From Lichenostomus cassidix (taxonomy: Eukaryota > Chordata > Aves > Passeriformes > Meliphagidae): DNA of 64,000 nucleotides. The notes below the pieces were generated by a model, which saw nothing but the letters and a program-made list of their open reading frames with translations, was not told where the DNA came from and did no database searches. The stretch lies in NCBI GenBank assembly GCA_008360975.2, contig CM039182.1, positions 91,037,405-91,101,404 on the forward strand, written 5' to 3'. The translations under genes and the position numbers were made by a program. Position 1 is the first letter of the stretch; each line of letters starts with the position of its first letter. Positions 1 to 12,300 of this stretch are shown here, in pieces.

Positions 1-2026
1 TTCCTTAACTATTCAGTAATAGGCTTCAGAAACTGAATGTGGCCCTTTTCTGCCAGAAGGCATGTGGCACAAGGGTTGCAAAACCACCTGTCTTGGAAAA
101 TATTTTGAAAGTGCAAAGTTTAAAATCATTACTGCAGTCAAACTGTTGGAATCTGAAGTCTCCAAGGACAGTAAAGATTGCGAGAATGTGGCATATTACA
201 AAAAAAAAACCTTAATAAAATTAGACTTTGGTTCTTAGAGCTTTGTCTGTCTTCCCTTCAAAGGGAAACAAAGATGGCAAAAAAAGGCTCTCTTATACAG
301 AAGAAATTATCTTAAAGCACCAAAAGAAATTATTTATTTAGATACCTGCTGTGCTCTGCTAAAAAGCCTTTGATAAACTGGTATCATTGTTTATTCTGTT
401 ATTGCTGATGAAAGCTATTTGATTGTAGCTGTAAAAAATCTCCATAAAATCTTAAATAAAAAACACATGTTGTGGCAGAGGCCTTTAGAAATAAAAAGAA
501 CCATTTTAAACATATTTTGAAGACAGCCTAATTCCATTGTTTTCTTTCAAGCTGAAAGGGGAAATACTGCATTGTTCCAAGACTCAAGAATCACAGATAC
601 AATATATACCAGTAGTTAGGTTCTTGTTATCCCATATTTCTATCTATACATAAAGCAGACTATACCCACCAGGAAAAAAAAATAAAAGCAATTATTCTTG
701 CTTTTCCATTAACATTGCACTCAGGAGCAGTATTATTCACACATATTTTGGTGATTCAGATTATTCTGTTTTGTATTATATAAAGCATCTAGGAGAGGTT
801 GCACAGTGTAAGGTGTCATGTCATGGAAAGTGGATTTAGACAGCTGAAAAATATCTTTTGAGAGCAAATAAAGTGGTCAGATTCACAAGTCAATATACAA
901 AGAACATCAACCATGGCTCACTTCTTCTTGGAAGGAATCAGAAATGTGATATTTAGTTAAAATCCCACAGTTCCTAATAACCAACATGGTGATTTTGGTT
1001 GAACAACATAAAAACCCACTTTTCTTCATGTGCCCTAACCACTGAATGAGGATCTGAGCCAAACTCAGTCCCCAGAGAACATTCCCGACAAGTCCTAAGG
1101 AAAACTCACCCTCTTATTCTAGGTCAGACGTGCCCATAAATGAAGCCTGGCAAGTACATTCATATTAACATGCACTTAATCATCCAGTTAATGATCCACA
1201 TTAAGTATGATCCTGGATAAAATACCTCCCTTGTATTCAGAGGGAATGTGACTCCTGCATAGCCGGCAGTAAGCAGAGCATATTTAGTAATACCAGTCTC
1301 TTGTAACCTGCCCCAAATTGTGTGCCAGTGTCCTCTGCATGTACTCACAGCAGTCAGTCTGCTATTTGAAGATCCTTAATGATTATAATTTGTGGACATG
1401 TTGTGTACACACCACAAAACAGACTGAATATAGGAGACCACCATTACAATTTATATTCTCACGGTATTTATCATTTGTTGTACAGCTTGTGTTCCCTGTC
1501 CACTGAGAATGGAAATGACTGCAGAATTACACCTGAAAGCCAAACATCTTGCTTTGGCACTGGCACTAACTAATCAGATGCCCCTGTGTTACCTGCTTTG
1601 AAATCCAATATTAAAATCTTCTAAAGAATTAAGAGGAAGGAAAGCAGGGTGCCAGTTTCCATTCCAGAGACTTGAATAACTTATGGTATTGGATCTCATG
1701 ATAAAATGTGTTTTAATTTAATAGTATTCAGCAATTATTTGCTAGAGGCTAGTATTTAATTTACATTTACATGCATCTCAGGGCTGTCATTAAAACACAA
1801 TTTTTATACCATGAATATTATCCTATCCAAAACAACTGTACATATGTAATCTTAATCACATAGGAATTTCCAAGGACCTCAGTGTATAAAAGGCGTTATT
1901 ACATCATGTGTTTGAAATGCAGAAGTATCTGGGATGGACTGCTGTGCTCTAGCTGGTTCAGTAGTTCACAGCAGCATTAATTCTTCCTTCAGATTAATGG
2001 ATCCAATTCTCAGTAACAGCATGGCT

Positions 2027-2065
2027 CCTTTAGGCTGCTCTGCCAATATAAAATCAGCCTAAAGG
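2027..2065. repeat. Perfect 11-bp inverted repeat with 17-bp loop
   Basis: The arm CCTTTAGGCTG at 2027-2037 is mirrored by CAGCCTAAAGG at 2055-2065. The stem could extend by two more pairs as RNA (one a G-U). It may be a piece of an old palindromic repeat; there is no sign of a longer hairpin. Confidence 0.5.
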
Positions 2066-3712
2066 GGATAAAAAAACATAGAAGGGATAACTTTTGCTCA
2101 CACAGTGTGTGTGCAGAGCACAGGATTGAGGAAGTAGGATAAACTAAAATATCCTAGAATATTCTCAACTCAGATTAGAAACCAGGAAAGCTCATGTTGA
2201 CATCCTCAAAATATGGGCCAAGTAAAATAAACCTATAAGTGAAAAAGAACTGTGAACTGGCCTGCTGGAGTTCACTGGTAATTTCAAGGATGCAAGAAAG
2301 GGTGCAATTGCCCAAATGGACACTGACTGTGACTATCATGACTGCCAGTCTTGCTCTGGCAAGAAGTGTTCACAAGCATGGTTCTTGAAAAACTCACACC
2401 AAGACTGTTCAAAGCTGCCACAAATCATCAACCCAAACATATCATCAAACTGAATAAATTACAGCCGGAAAAAAACAGCATTTTTTCACTCACTTCTAGT
2501 AGAAGTCCACCTTCTTGTACAGCAGCCTTGTTAGATATATTGTCTTCTTTTATCGTTTGGCCAACTTGCTTCTTAAAGTGCTTTTCTTGAATGGCTGTTG
2601 GAAAGAGTTATCATCAATTTAGAAATCATAACAATTAGAGTCACAACTAAAATTTGTGTTTAGGCACTTAACATGCATTGAATTTAATTGGTAGTTATGG
2701 TCTTTGTGGTCTGAATCCCAGTTACTGACAACTTTCTTTTTTTTCTCTTTGTGCTGGAGATAGATACATATTTTGCAGCCCAGATGTTTTTTTATATGAA
2801 ATATCTCTCACATTTTTTATTGAACATATTTTTTCCATTAGCGTACTCTACATAAAGCATCAACCAAAACCCACAGGAAAGAAACAAAAGAAAGTTAGCA
2901 AGTTGTTTTGTTTATAAAAATATGTATTATGACAATACAGAGAAATGTCTATATAACTCAGAAGAAAAAAGAATGAAATAAGTTTCTTATTTTCAGTGCT
3001 GACCTCCTTGACATCAGATTATTTTCACTCTCACATTGCTCTGCTCACTTCTACAAGTTTCAGCTTGACTGTAAGATTCAAGGGAATGTTCTCTAACTGT
3101 TTCATTTTTACACAAAGGTTTAAAATTTGTTTTTACTGGGTCATTTACTCCATAAAATTCATGAACAGCTCTCATTATAGATTAAAATTCCATCTATTTT
3201 TCCTAATAATAGGGAAAAAAGCTTGTTCCTGAATAAGCTTTCATGGGAAACACAGCTGGTGAGTGCACTTCCTTCACACTGCTTGATCTCAAATATCTTT
3301 GAATGCTCAAATTCTTCCTATCAATATACCCTGCAGAAAAATCACTGAAATATAATCCCATTTCTGGGGATAATGGAAGAACTTCTGAGAAGGCTGGCAT
3401 CACTTGATAATTGGGGTTTGGCAGCATCTAGGGAGAACAGCAGGAACCTGTCTTTATCACTTGGTCAGTAAAAATTAAGTCAGCTTCACTCGTACTGCTC
3501 CATTCCAGATAAGAGTCACACAAATATCCTGCTAGCAAACAGAGATTCAGTTTTCTGGTTTTTGCTCCTTTGCATGGAGAGAATGAGAGAGATCATCCCA
3601 GCGATATTATCTAGGACAATTGATACACAATGTTCCCTTCCAGCCAAAGGGGAGTGGGAATGACCCCAGCCAGACATGGTTAATAAACCTAAAAGAAACA
3701 CCCCTCTGAGAA

Positions 3713-3797
3713 AAAAAACCCAAACCCACACCACAAAAACCCCAAAAAAATCAAAAAAACCCCAACAACAACTCAACCAGGCAAAAAAAAAAAACCT
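3713..3797. repeat. A/C-rich low-complexity tract
   Basis: The tract consists of runs of A interrupted by CC, CCC or CCCC, with a long A run around 3783-3794. The minus strand carries G/T runs. A similar tract lies at 51373-51427. Confidence 0.7.
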
Positions 3798-4346
3798 CCC
3801 CCTAAAAAAAGGGTTGAGGTGGGCAGGAATATTCAGCAAACCAGAATAAGAAGAAGAGACAGACAGCAAGCCTCTGAAACTCCTGAGCCTGTGCAAGAGC
3901 TCCTTATCAGTTTAACAGCCTAGTAAGGGGCTGTTGCAAGATGCATTAGCATTTTACAACAGATGATGGCAACTCAGAACCACAGTGACTGAATATTTGT
4001 GATAGTTTTTAGCTTACATTGTAAATATTTGCTGAAAGTGATAATGTCTGTCATTACCCCAAAGCAATTATCTCAAATGTATAATTAGATGTAATAAATC
4101 CCTCCCCCGGGCATGGGAAAACACATCAGGAAAATCCCAAGATGCTTAAAACAGATCCCTACCCCTACTTTCCAGCCAAAACAATTTTGGGATTTCAGAC
4201 TTGTAAGCTAGGCTGCTGTGAATAGAATATACAGATTCTGAAATCTGCATTTTCATTTTGGTGTACCTTTTAAGCTAATTGGAAATGGTTGCTTTTTTCC
4301 CTGCGATCGTCTGGGCCTTCTGCTATGCCTGTCTATAAGAACAGAC

Positions 4347-4545
4347 ATAGAATCATAGGCTCATTTAGGTTGAAAAAGTCCCTTAAGATAAAGTCCAACC
4401 ACTAATCCAGCACAGCCTGGTCTGCCACATAATCATGTCCCTAAGTGCCACATCCACAAGTCTTTTAAATACCTTTTGACAGCAATTTTTAAAAGCCCAA
4501 CCCCTATTCCAATGGCCTCTCCCAGACTTTCCCTCCTCAGAATAG
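4347..4545 (-). mobile_element. CR1 LINE 3' end fragment
   Basis: This is the familiar reverse-orientation CR1 tail: AATCATAGGCTCATTTAGG, then the segment corresponding to 'gtccaaccactaa', 'catgtccctaagtgccaca' and 'cttttaaatacct'. CR1 is the dominant retrotransposon of birds and is usually 5'-truncated, as here. It lies in AHRR intron 3 in the sense orientation of the gene. Confidence 0.85.
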
Positions 4546-7500
4546 ATGTTTTTGTAATTACTGACATGGTGGTTTGCGGTCTTTGTGCAGGTTAAAGGAC
4601 AGACAGGGAGGGGTGAGAGGAAACGAAGGTTTATTTCTTTGATGCGCTCTTTTGGTGTTGTGAAAATTCCGTCTGTTCGAACTTTTTCGTTAGTGGAAAC
4701 TGTTATTTCACCCAACTGAGCGGGCCAGAGCTCCCTGCCTGCTTGTTAGCCTTCAGGCTCATACAAACACAGCAGCAGAAGCACAAGAGATGTTTGTTCT
4801 GCAACTCGTCTGGCTACTATAAATTCCATCTCCAAATGGAAAGTATTTTAATGTTATTTTGCCAGCTAGAGTTACCCATATGTTAGGCCACACACATCCG
4901 TTTCGTAACATGCCCTACTCACTGGCCTGACTGCGAGAAGTCCCATTGCACCATCTAAGAAAGATGAATAACACCATCGCTCCCAGAACGGAATGCTCCT
5001 TGGAGATGGGAATGTTTGCTCCTTGCACCTGAGGCAGCAGAGCTGTCAATCACTGCTCACTCTCCTTCTGCCTCCCTGCACTGGAAATACTTGATTAACC
5101 CTGGGCTGGGCTGATACGGCTGTGACACCTCAGAAGAGAGGTGCTGGTGATAGCCTGTCACCTGGAGAACACAGAGCAAGACAGGCAGAAAACCACACAG
5201 ATCCCTGAAAGAAATGGGGAGGAGGAGGAAAAGCAAGACATGACAGGCAGATGAGGGAAATTTGCGAGATGCTATCTGACTCGGCAGAAAAACAGGGAAA
5301 AGAAAAAAGAAGAGTCAACAGAACAATACCCCTGTCACCACCAAGAATCATGAGAGAGAACAGGACAGCAAGTATTGGTTCTGATGGGTGGTTTGATAGC
5401 AAAGGCCCTGATGCCAAGACAGCTGTGATCAAGATTAGACATCTCATAAAATGGTGACTCTCTGTAGCAACAGTGAAGGCTATGATGATGAAAACAAATG
5501 AGAGCTTGAAGAATGCAGATGTGCTGTCTCTGTTAGGCAGGGAGGAGCAAATTGTGGAAAGCTGAAAAATAAAAAAGAGCGAAGGATGACTCAGTGACCT
5601 GAGGGGGAAACGGGCTGCTGGAGTTCCCATATATCACAAATGGGGCAAGAGAAAAGCTGATATTGCAGTCAGTCTAATGAATGCATCTGGCTGTAAAAAA
5701 GAAAATGGAGAGTTTTAGCTTTATGGAGCTTTGGACTACTTTCTATGGGAGAGGCAACCCTTTCAACTGTCAGCATAGAGTGTTCACCTACCAGGTTCAA
5801 AACTGGCAAACTGAAAAGATGGGAAGTGGTAACACCAGACACCTTTTTCTGAGCACAATATATTGAGCCTGCACTTCAGAACATGAAATAAAACAGAAGA
5901 TGGAGCTGTTCTGCCAAAGAAGATGAATGAGCATATTGATACCATAGAATGATAAATACCAGAGATACATGTAGCAGGGCTGACAGTTTTGCAAGGTCAT
6001 GCTATCTAGTGAGAACGGTGCAATCCTATGCAACATTAAAAGCCAACGAGTCTGGAAACGCTGGGTCCTACTGAGGAACAACACTATGGAAATATACAGG
6101 GCAAGGGGAAAGGGGGCTAGGAAAAAGAAGAGGAGAGAGAAAAAAAAAAAAAGAAATAAAATGGCCCATGCGATTTCCTGGAGGAACAGTCAAAGATCGA
6201 AGGATATTGTTTCAAGTTCTAGTATGAAAGCAGTGAAAGGAGTGGAAACAAAAAAAAAAAAAAAAAAAAAGTAGACTTACAATTGACAGTTAATTAATGG
6301 AGAAAAAAAAGTGCACAGAGGAGACTCTAAGATTGGCTGAATGAGTATGAGACTGCCTCAGTGCTGTTGAGCCTTTCATAGCTGCACTGTCCCTGCCCAG
6401 AACAATTTGAAAACCTGAGATCTCTTTTGAACCTCCAGTTCTGATCTGAGCATCGCTATCTGCATTTGCAAACCCTTTGGCTTGGAAACCAAATCTGGAA
6501 TCTTGTAAAGAAGAGAAAAGCTGCCTAACACAGTCTATAGAAGCATTATGAAACCAACCATTCCCTTTCCCCCAGAAATAACAGAACATTTATTCATTGC
6601 AGAATACTCTTTAGTTCAAAGGGATGGAGATTTCAGGACTCTCATAAAACCATACTTTTTAAACCCGTGGGATTACGTTCTCCAGAATGTTTCTGTACCT
6701 CCTCCTGCACAAGTGCAACCTTCATTCTTCAGAAAATAATTAGCAAAATTAACTGCCAAATTAGGCTCTGTAACAAACTAACAAGGGGGCAAACTGTATC
6801 CCAGCTGCCCCAGGTGCCTGCATCAAGCAACAGCACAAGCAAGAAATGAGTAGTGAAGGGATGCTGCTTCTGAACTGAGCACCTTGCCTGGCTTCATTTC
6901 GGGTGTAAGAAGGGGACCATACTGTCTTCTGCAGATTCAGGCTGATGAATCAGTTTCAAGCCCTTCTACAAGGACTACCAGTTCTCTCCAACAATGCCCC
7001 GGGGATAAATTGTTTCTTAAAACAGGCAGAGGAAAATACCCGAATCCAGATTGCAGGTTCAGAGAGACACTGCTTTGAGCATGCAAGTCTTAGGTTTGGT
7101 AACTGTTACTCGAAAGGAAGTGAGAACAGGGTCTCTCTTCCTGGATCTTCTAGTGGCAGGAAGAATCAGCTATGCGTGTTACTCTGAATACTGAGAAAAC
7201 AAAACAAATTGACTCGGAAACACTCGGTATGAGCAATTCTGCTTAACAAACCTAGAGCCATGAACTGAAATGGTCTGTTTCCTCTGGCCGTGTTACAGAG
7301 AACACCGAGTGACAATTAGGATGGGGGTCATTAGATGCACACTGAAATTGAAAAATACACATTGTAAGGAACAGTTATTACACAATGCCAATCAATATGA
7401 AAAGGGGCATTTGCACTCTGAAAGCTCACAACATACAGGTTGTACAAATGCTTTGGGAAAGAAATCAGCACCAAAATTCATAAAAGCTGAATAAAAGCTG

Positions 7501-7699
7501 TATGGTGCTTGGTCCTGTTGCGGAGGCTACCAGAACACCAGATGAAATTACGCTCGCAGTAATGCAGAGTTTTTCTTCCCAACTTAGCGGTTTTCTCAGT
7601 CTGCTTCTTCTTAAGAGATGCTTTGAAATTTGACTTCCCTTTGAAGTTTCTCGAGTACAGCATGACATTTATTTAAGGTACAAACCGAGCTGTTTGCTT
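4546..7699. other. AHRR intron 3 segment, no gene seen
   Basis: Single-copy, mostly AT-rich DNA with purine-rich stretches at 5200-5600 and 6100-6300. Purine bias creates long minus-strand frames with hydrophobic composition at 5130-5630, which I do not consider genes. A pure A run of about 21 bases lies at 6250-6270. I see no splice-bounded exon. Confidence 0.5.
6250..6270. repeat. Poly(A) run of about 21 bases
   Basis: An uninterrupted A run follows purine-rich sequence. It could be the tail of a retrocopy inserted on the plus strand, but the 300 bp before it matches nothing I recognise. Confidence 0.7.
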
Positions 7700-7976
7700 T
7701 CCAGATCCCATCCGCTCCTTCTTCCAGAACCACTGTTCCCCTTTCCCAGCGAGCCTCATCCATTTCCCCCCATGCCAGAGCGGCATCAAAGAGATGCCAC
7801 CGCCGGGGTGCCCTGCTCTCCCCACGGGCTTGCGCGGGGCTGGCTGGGCCACCTCGCCCCCCTGAGCCCCCAGCCCGTGTCCCACGGCGTCCGGAGGAGC
7901 CCTTTTGAAGGGAGGCGAGGGGGAGGAGAAGTCCCCGCTGCGGAGGAGGCAGAGTGCTGACTAACCCCAGCCCCGC

Positions 7977-7986
7977 TGTCACGCAA
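7977..7986 (-). promoter_or_regulatory. Consensus xenobiotic response element, intronic copy 1
   Basis: The minus strand reads TTGCGTGACA, a full match to (T/G)NGCGTG(A/C)(G/C)A. It lies 60 bp from a second full match in the same CpG-rich island of AHRR intron 3. Confidence 0.55.
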
Positions 7987-8046
7987 GCCTCGCCGCCTGT
8001 CAATCTGCCGGCGGCTCTGACAGGGGCTTGGCTCTCGTTCAAACCC

Positions 8047-8056
8047 TTGCGTGCGA
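8047..8056 (+). promoter_or_regulatory. Consensus xenobiotic response element, intronic copy 2
   Basis: The plus strand reads TTGCGTGCGA, again a full consensus match. It faces the copy at 7977-7986 in inverted orientation. Paired full-consensus sites are not expected often by chance in a bird genome depleted of CpG outside islands. Confidence 0.55.
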
Positions 8057-8065
8057 GCAGACGAG

Positions 8066-9181
8066 CCGCATTACCCTATGAAGTATTTCATAATAACAAC
8101 AGCTGTTAAATATTGATGACTCCTGGCAAGCGCTGAATGCTTTTCGAGAAGGTTAAGCCTTCGTGTAATGGAACCTAATTCCTCATTATATACTGTATCA
8201 GATATCTGGAAGTTGCCTAAAAAAAGCAAAGGAGCTTAGAGTAAAGGATCAGAAAAATAACTCTCGTGCAGCGGGGAGAAGGGAGAGAGCCCGCTGTGTG
8301 AAGGGTGAAGAGTGTTTCCCCGAAGTCAAATCCTTTTGCAAACAGTAAAATACTCTGCTGGAGTGATCATCAATATGGTCGGTTTCACTATATCCCACTG
8401 GAGAATTTTGTCTTTTTAGAAATTATTGCAGATCAGATAGACTTTCTAAAACAGTGATCCAGCTGCCTGTGCTGTCTGTGTGTAAGAGTACACGTGGAAA
8501 TTATTTCTACAAAAATACAGAGAAAAGAGGGGAAAAGCTAACACTCCTGTTGTTTTTCTACAAACATAAGCTCTGGGAGATCCAGCTCATCGGAAGATTT
8601 AGTGGTGATGTGACAAAATATTAAGGATGAGATCTCAGACAGTCTGAGTTTCCAGCAGGCAAGAAGGCGAGAAGGGTGAGCCTCTTGCCTTGGGCAAGTC
8701 CTGGTGTGCTTTCCTCCAGTTCCCAGAAAAAATTCACCATCTTCTTCACACTGCCCTCTAAAACCCATCAGTCTTATATTTTCCCTCTTGACCTAACTGC
8801 CAAGCAAGGTTGCGTCAGGAAGGGAATCAGTTTGGGGTAGGAGTTCATGACTGACAGTCTTTGGGATGGACCTGGTATGAAGCCAGGGCAGGCAGTACTG
8901 AGAGGTCCAGCAGAAAGGCAGCATCAGAATCCAGGTGCAAGTGAAAGAAGAAACACAAACCTAGGACTTCTTACAGAGGTGACTGTCAGGGTATTTTTTT
9001 CTTGCATGTGAAAAAGAGGTCTGTGTGCCTTTGGGAAATAGAATTGACATGAGGCAAGCTGAGAAGCTGAAAGAAATTGCCCTCAAATGTTCAGTTGTGC
9101 TGCAGTGCAAGGAGTTCTGTGAAGCTTTGGGAAAGTGGCTTACCTTTGGGAAACCCAGGTCTGTTAATTGAGTCAGGATAG
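8066..9181. other. AHRR intron 3, island flank, no gene seen
   Basis: The first 150 bp after the island (8066-8220) is AT-rich, free of repeats, and dense in homeodomain-like and octamer-like short words, suggesting a possible conserved non-coding element. The remainder shows no exon or repeat that I recognise. Confidence 0.35.
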
Positions 9182-9330
9182 GGAATCACAAAACTTAGGA
9201 AGTTGTAGGTTGGAAGGGACCTTTGAAGGTCATCCGGTCTACCTCACCCTGATCAGAACAGAGCAGGTTAGGCACTTAGGCAGGTTCCTCAGAGGTTCTG
9301 AGGATTGCCAGCAATGGACATTTCACATTC
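9182..9330 (-). mobile_element. Degraded CR1 LINE 3' end
   Basis: The segment has the pattern of a reversed CR1 tail: an AATCACAAAAC-like start, then AGGTTGGAAGGGACCTTTGA and a diverged 'ggtcatccggtctacctc' block, with later sequence drifting away from the CR1 pattern. The 3' boundary is uncertain. Confidence 0.55.
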
Positions 9331-12300
9331 CCTCCAGGAAAACTTTCATTATTTGAGTACAAACAGGATTCATTCTGTAAGATAAGGAGTTGCTTAATGT
9401 TTTAGGTGAATGAGCATTAGGGTAAATTCCAGATGGACACTTCCTGTTTCCACAATTCTTGGTTTGTAAAATGTGTAGAATAATTTAATACTGAGAATGG
9501 TGAAGTGGCTTTTATAAAATGTGTATGTATGTGGAGAATATGCAAAATAAGTGATTAGTTGAGTAGTTCTTCTGTTTTTTGCTGATTTATTATATCTTTA
9601 TCTCACACAACTGGCTCACAAGAAATCACACTTGTGTGTCAAGTTTTTATGTAGTCTGGGCCTGTAACATTTCCCTCATCCCCTAATTTCTGAGGGATTA
9701 CAGATCCAAAGAAAAGCTGTGTCTCCACGAGAAACAAATTGTGTGCTAACTATACAAACAACAGACTCAAAAGAACTTGTCTAGAAAACACATTCTTCTC
9801 TGTAGCTTACTGTTGCAACCTTTCTCTCTTCATATGACTCAACAGATGATCTCCCCAACAAACAACCCCATACTGCACATTGGCAAAGGAGAGATTTTAG
9901 CGATCTGTTTGCATCGCTGTGAGTAAATATTTGAGTTATCAGTTGGTCTGGTAGACTATATTGGCTATAACACTGCTGAAGACATGCAGTCCTCTGAAAT
10001 TAACCCAAGATATAAGACTTATTCCAAGTAACAGTCTTCCTGTATGTCTTCACATTTCTGTTTCATTTTCTACTACATTAAATATGATGATTTGATCATG
10101 GAAACTTATTGATTTATAGGTTTAGTCCTGGGGCCTTGATTTTATCTCTGTACTATTCCATTCTTTAATTAAGCTGTAATACATTAGCCTGTCTGAATAT
10201 TTGCTTACACACCCTTTTAAATAAACACATAAAAGGTAAATAAAAATGGGTTATTCTGTCAAACTACAAAATTGATTGCAAACCTGAGTTATCAGCAATT
10301 TTAAATAAGAAATCTCCAAACCACTTATTCTACTTTCAAATCAATACCCACATCCCTCACAAAAAATTAAGATTATTCCAACAAACTCCTTGCACCTTAA
10401 ATTGGTAAATTACATGTCCATTAATCAGAATCAAGGCATCCAGCATAAGTTTAGAGTAGAAAAAACAAATTAATTTAAGAGAACTATTCTGAGTTTAGAA
10501 AGCCTGCTTTGCATTGGTTAGTTCACAAGTTAAGGACCTCAGAATGTACAATGGATGTAGCTTTATGTTTTCATTAATGACTTCACAAAATTAATCTACA
10601 TTAGCCTGAAGAGTATTGCAGTGTGTTCTGACCACTTACATCCTGATTGTTTGAGTGGAATCTCAGCAAATCCCACCCATCATGATATATATACACATTC
10701 AGAGGAACAGTGCATCAGGACACATTGATTCTAGGATCTATGGAGCAGATGACCAATCAAAACTGCATTAAGAGTTTCCCTATTCTTCTAAACATCCTTC
10801 ATAATGTCTTCTTGGCTAAAAAGCTATTAATCTTTCCCCTGTTCAGATATATTTTTTAAAACTTTTTCTCTATATCCTCTGATTTTCCCAGCATTTTCTC
10901 TCTCTATGGCCAAAGTTTATTCTCTTTGGATGTGGTTCATATTATTCCTTGTCATTAGACCATTTTTTCAGGATTGATTCTCCCAATGAAAATAATACAT
11001 CAATGGACACTGCAGAGGCAGCTGCCCTTTGACAAGAGTCTAAAATGGCTTTGACTTTTTACTGAGAAGGACAAGGGGAGGTATAACTAACAAAGGTTTT
11101 GTAACAAAGGTTACCAAAATTGTGAGGGCAATGGATAAACTGAATGCAGAACTGATGTTCACCCACCCCACAATATGAGGACTGTGAAATGCCCTGTAAT
11201 ACCAGCACAAGAATGCTTTAAAGTAGATAAAAGACAGCAGTTTTGAAGACAAGAATACCAGACTAGATGGACCACTGGTGTGACACAGTAGTGCATTTCT
11301 TATACTGTTATATTTTCACTGCAATGCCACGGCCTTGTCCACAAAATTTGTTGCAGACAGAAAATAAACAACAGATGAACAAGAGCAGCATCAGTGACGT
11401 GAAACAAAGTATATCACAGAAGTGACAATAAGAAAAATCAGAACCTTATGAGAAAGCCTGTATGTGACTAAATTTAAGCATATGATGAAAGAGCAGCTTG
11501 TGACTAATCATTGCATCCAAAAACAACAAAAAAATTCTTTAATGATAAACAGCCTATTCAAATAAACTTGAGTCTGAAATATTTTTCAGAAACACAAGTA
11601 ATGAGACCAAAATCCATTTTTACTGAAAAGGCAGCTAAGAGGAAAGCTATGTGTGTTCATAAGTAAGCATTTGAAGTCTACTGGAATCTTTCCCACTTTT
11701 GGAAAGGTGATTTTAGGAATTGCATTTTACGGAAGAAATGCAATGAGGTCTTGATAACAGATTTACCTTGAGAATATCTGAACATTTTAGTCTTTATTGT
11801 CTACAGAAGATGTGCATTATTTCACCCTCTCCGATTTAGATCTATAGTTTAGAACATTCAGTAATAATTCCTGAAAACCAATGATCAAGCACGAAAATAA
11901 ATGCAGCTAGGAAAATGCATAAGAAAGCACCTCTCCCCCTTCCTGACTAAAACATGACAATGACTAACTTGAGAGATTTACATGATCTTTGCTAGTCTCT
12001 TTGGATTTGATACCCTCCTTTCCAGGACTATAATTCAAACAAACTATCTCCTGGGCTTCCACTCCTCAATTTCTCGTGCCTTTATAATTTTCTTTGCACC
12101 ATTCTGCATGGAAAGACACAGGCTAATTTCACACCTGTTAGTTCCAAGAGGAATTTAAGTCAGTATCTCTTAGAAGAGAGTTGAAAGAGCATGTGTCAGT
12201 AGGCCAGTATATCATCCAAGAGACTGTTTAAAAATAGCCAATGCACACGATCTGGAGAGGATAAAGGAAACCTTCAAGATGAAATAAACACTGCATCTAA

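Larger units (their letters stand above)
1..4346. other. AHRR intron 3, distal segment, no gene seen
   Basis: AT-rich single-copy DNA. I see no splice-flanked reading frame on either strand. It holds an 11-bp perfect inverted repeat at 2027-2065 and an A/C-rich low-complexity tract at about 3713-3797. Short open frames here have no recognisable composition or domain. Confidence 0.6.
7700..8065. promoter_or_regulatory. Intragenic CpG-rich island in AHRR intron 3
   Basis: About 370 bp of GC- and CpG-rich DNA is embedded in AT-rich intron. It carries GCGCGG and CCGCCGG-type motifs and two full-consensus XREs at its right edge. No splice-flanked coding exon is recognisable; the overlapping open frames on both strands are compositional. 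It could be an alternative AHRR promoter or an AHR-responsive intronic enhancer. In humans the smoking-responsive AHRR methylation sites lie in an intron 3 enhancer, but positional orthology with this island is untested. Confidence 0.55.

Noticed and set aside
5130..5630. A hydrophobic 166-codon minus-strand frame resembling a membrane protein
   Set aside because: The plus strand is purine-rich here, which makes the minus strand read as Phe, Leu and Ser; no start context or splice support.
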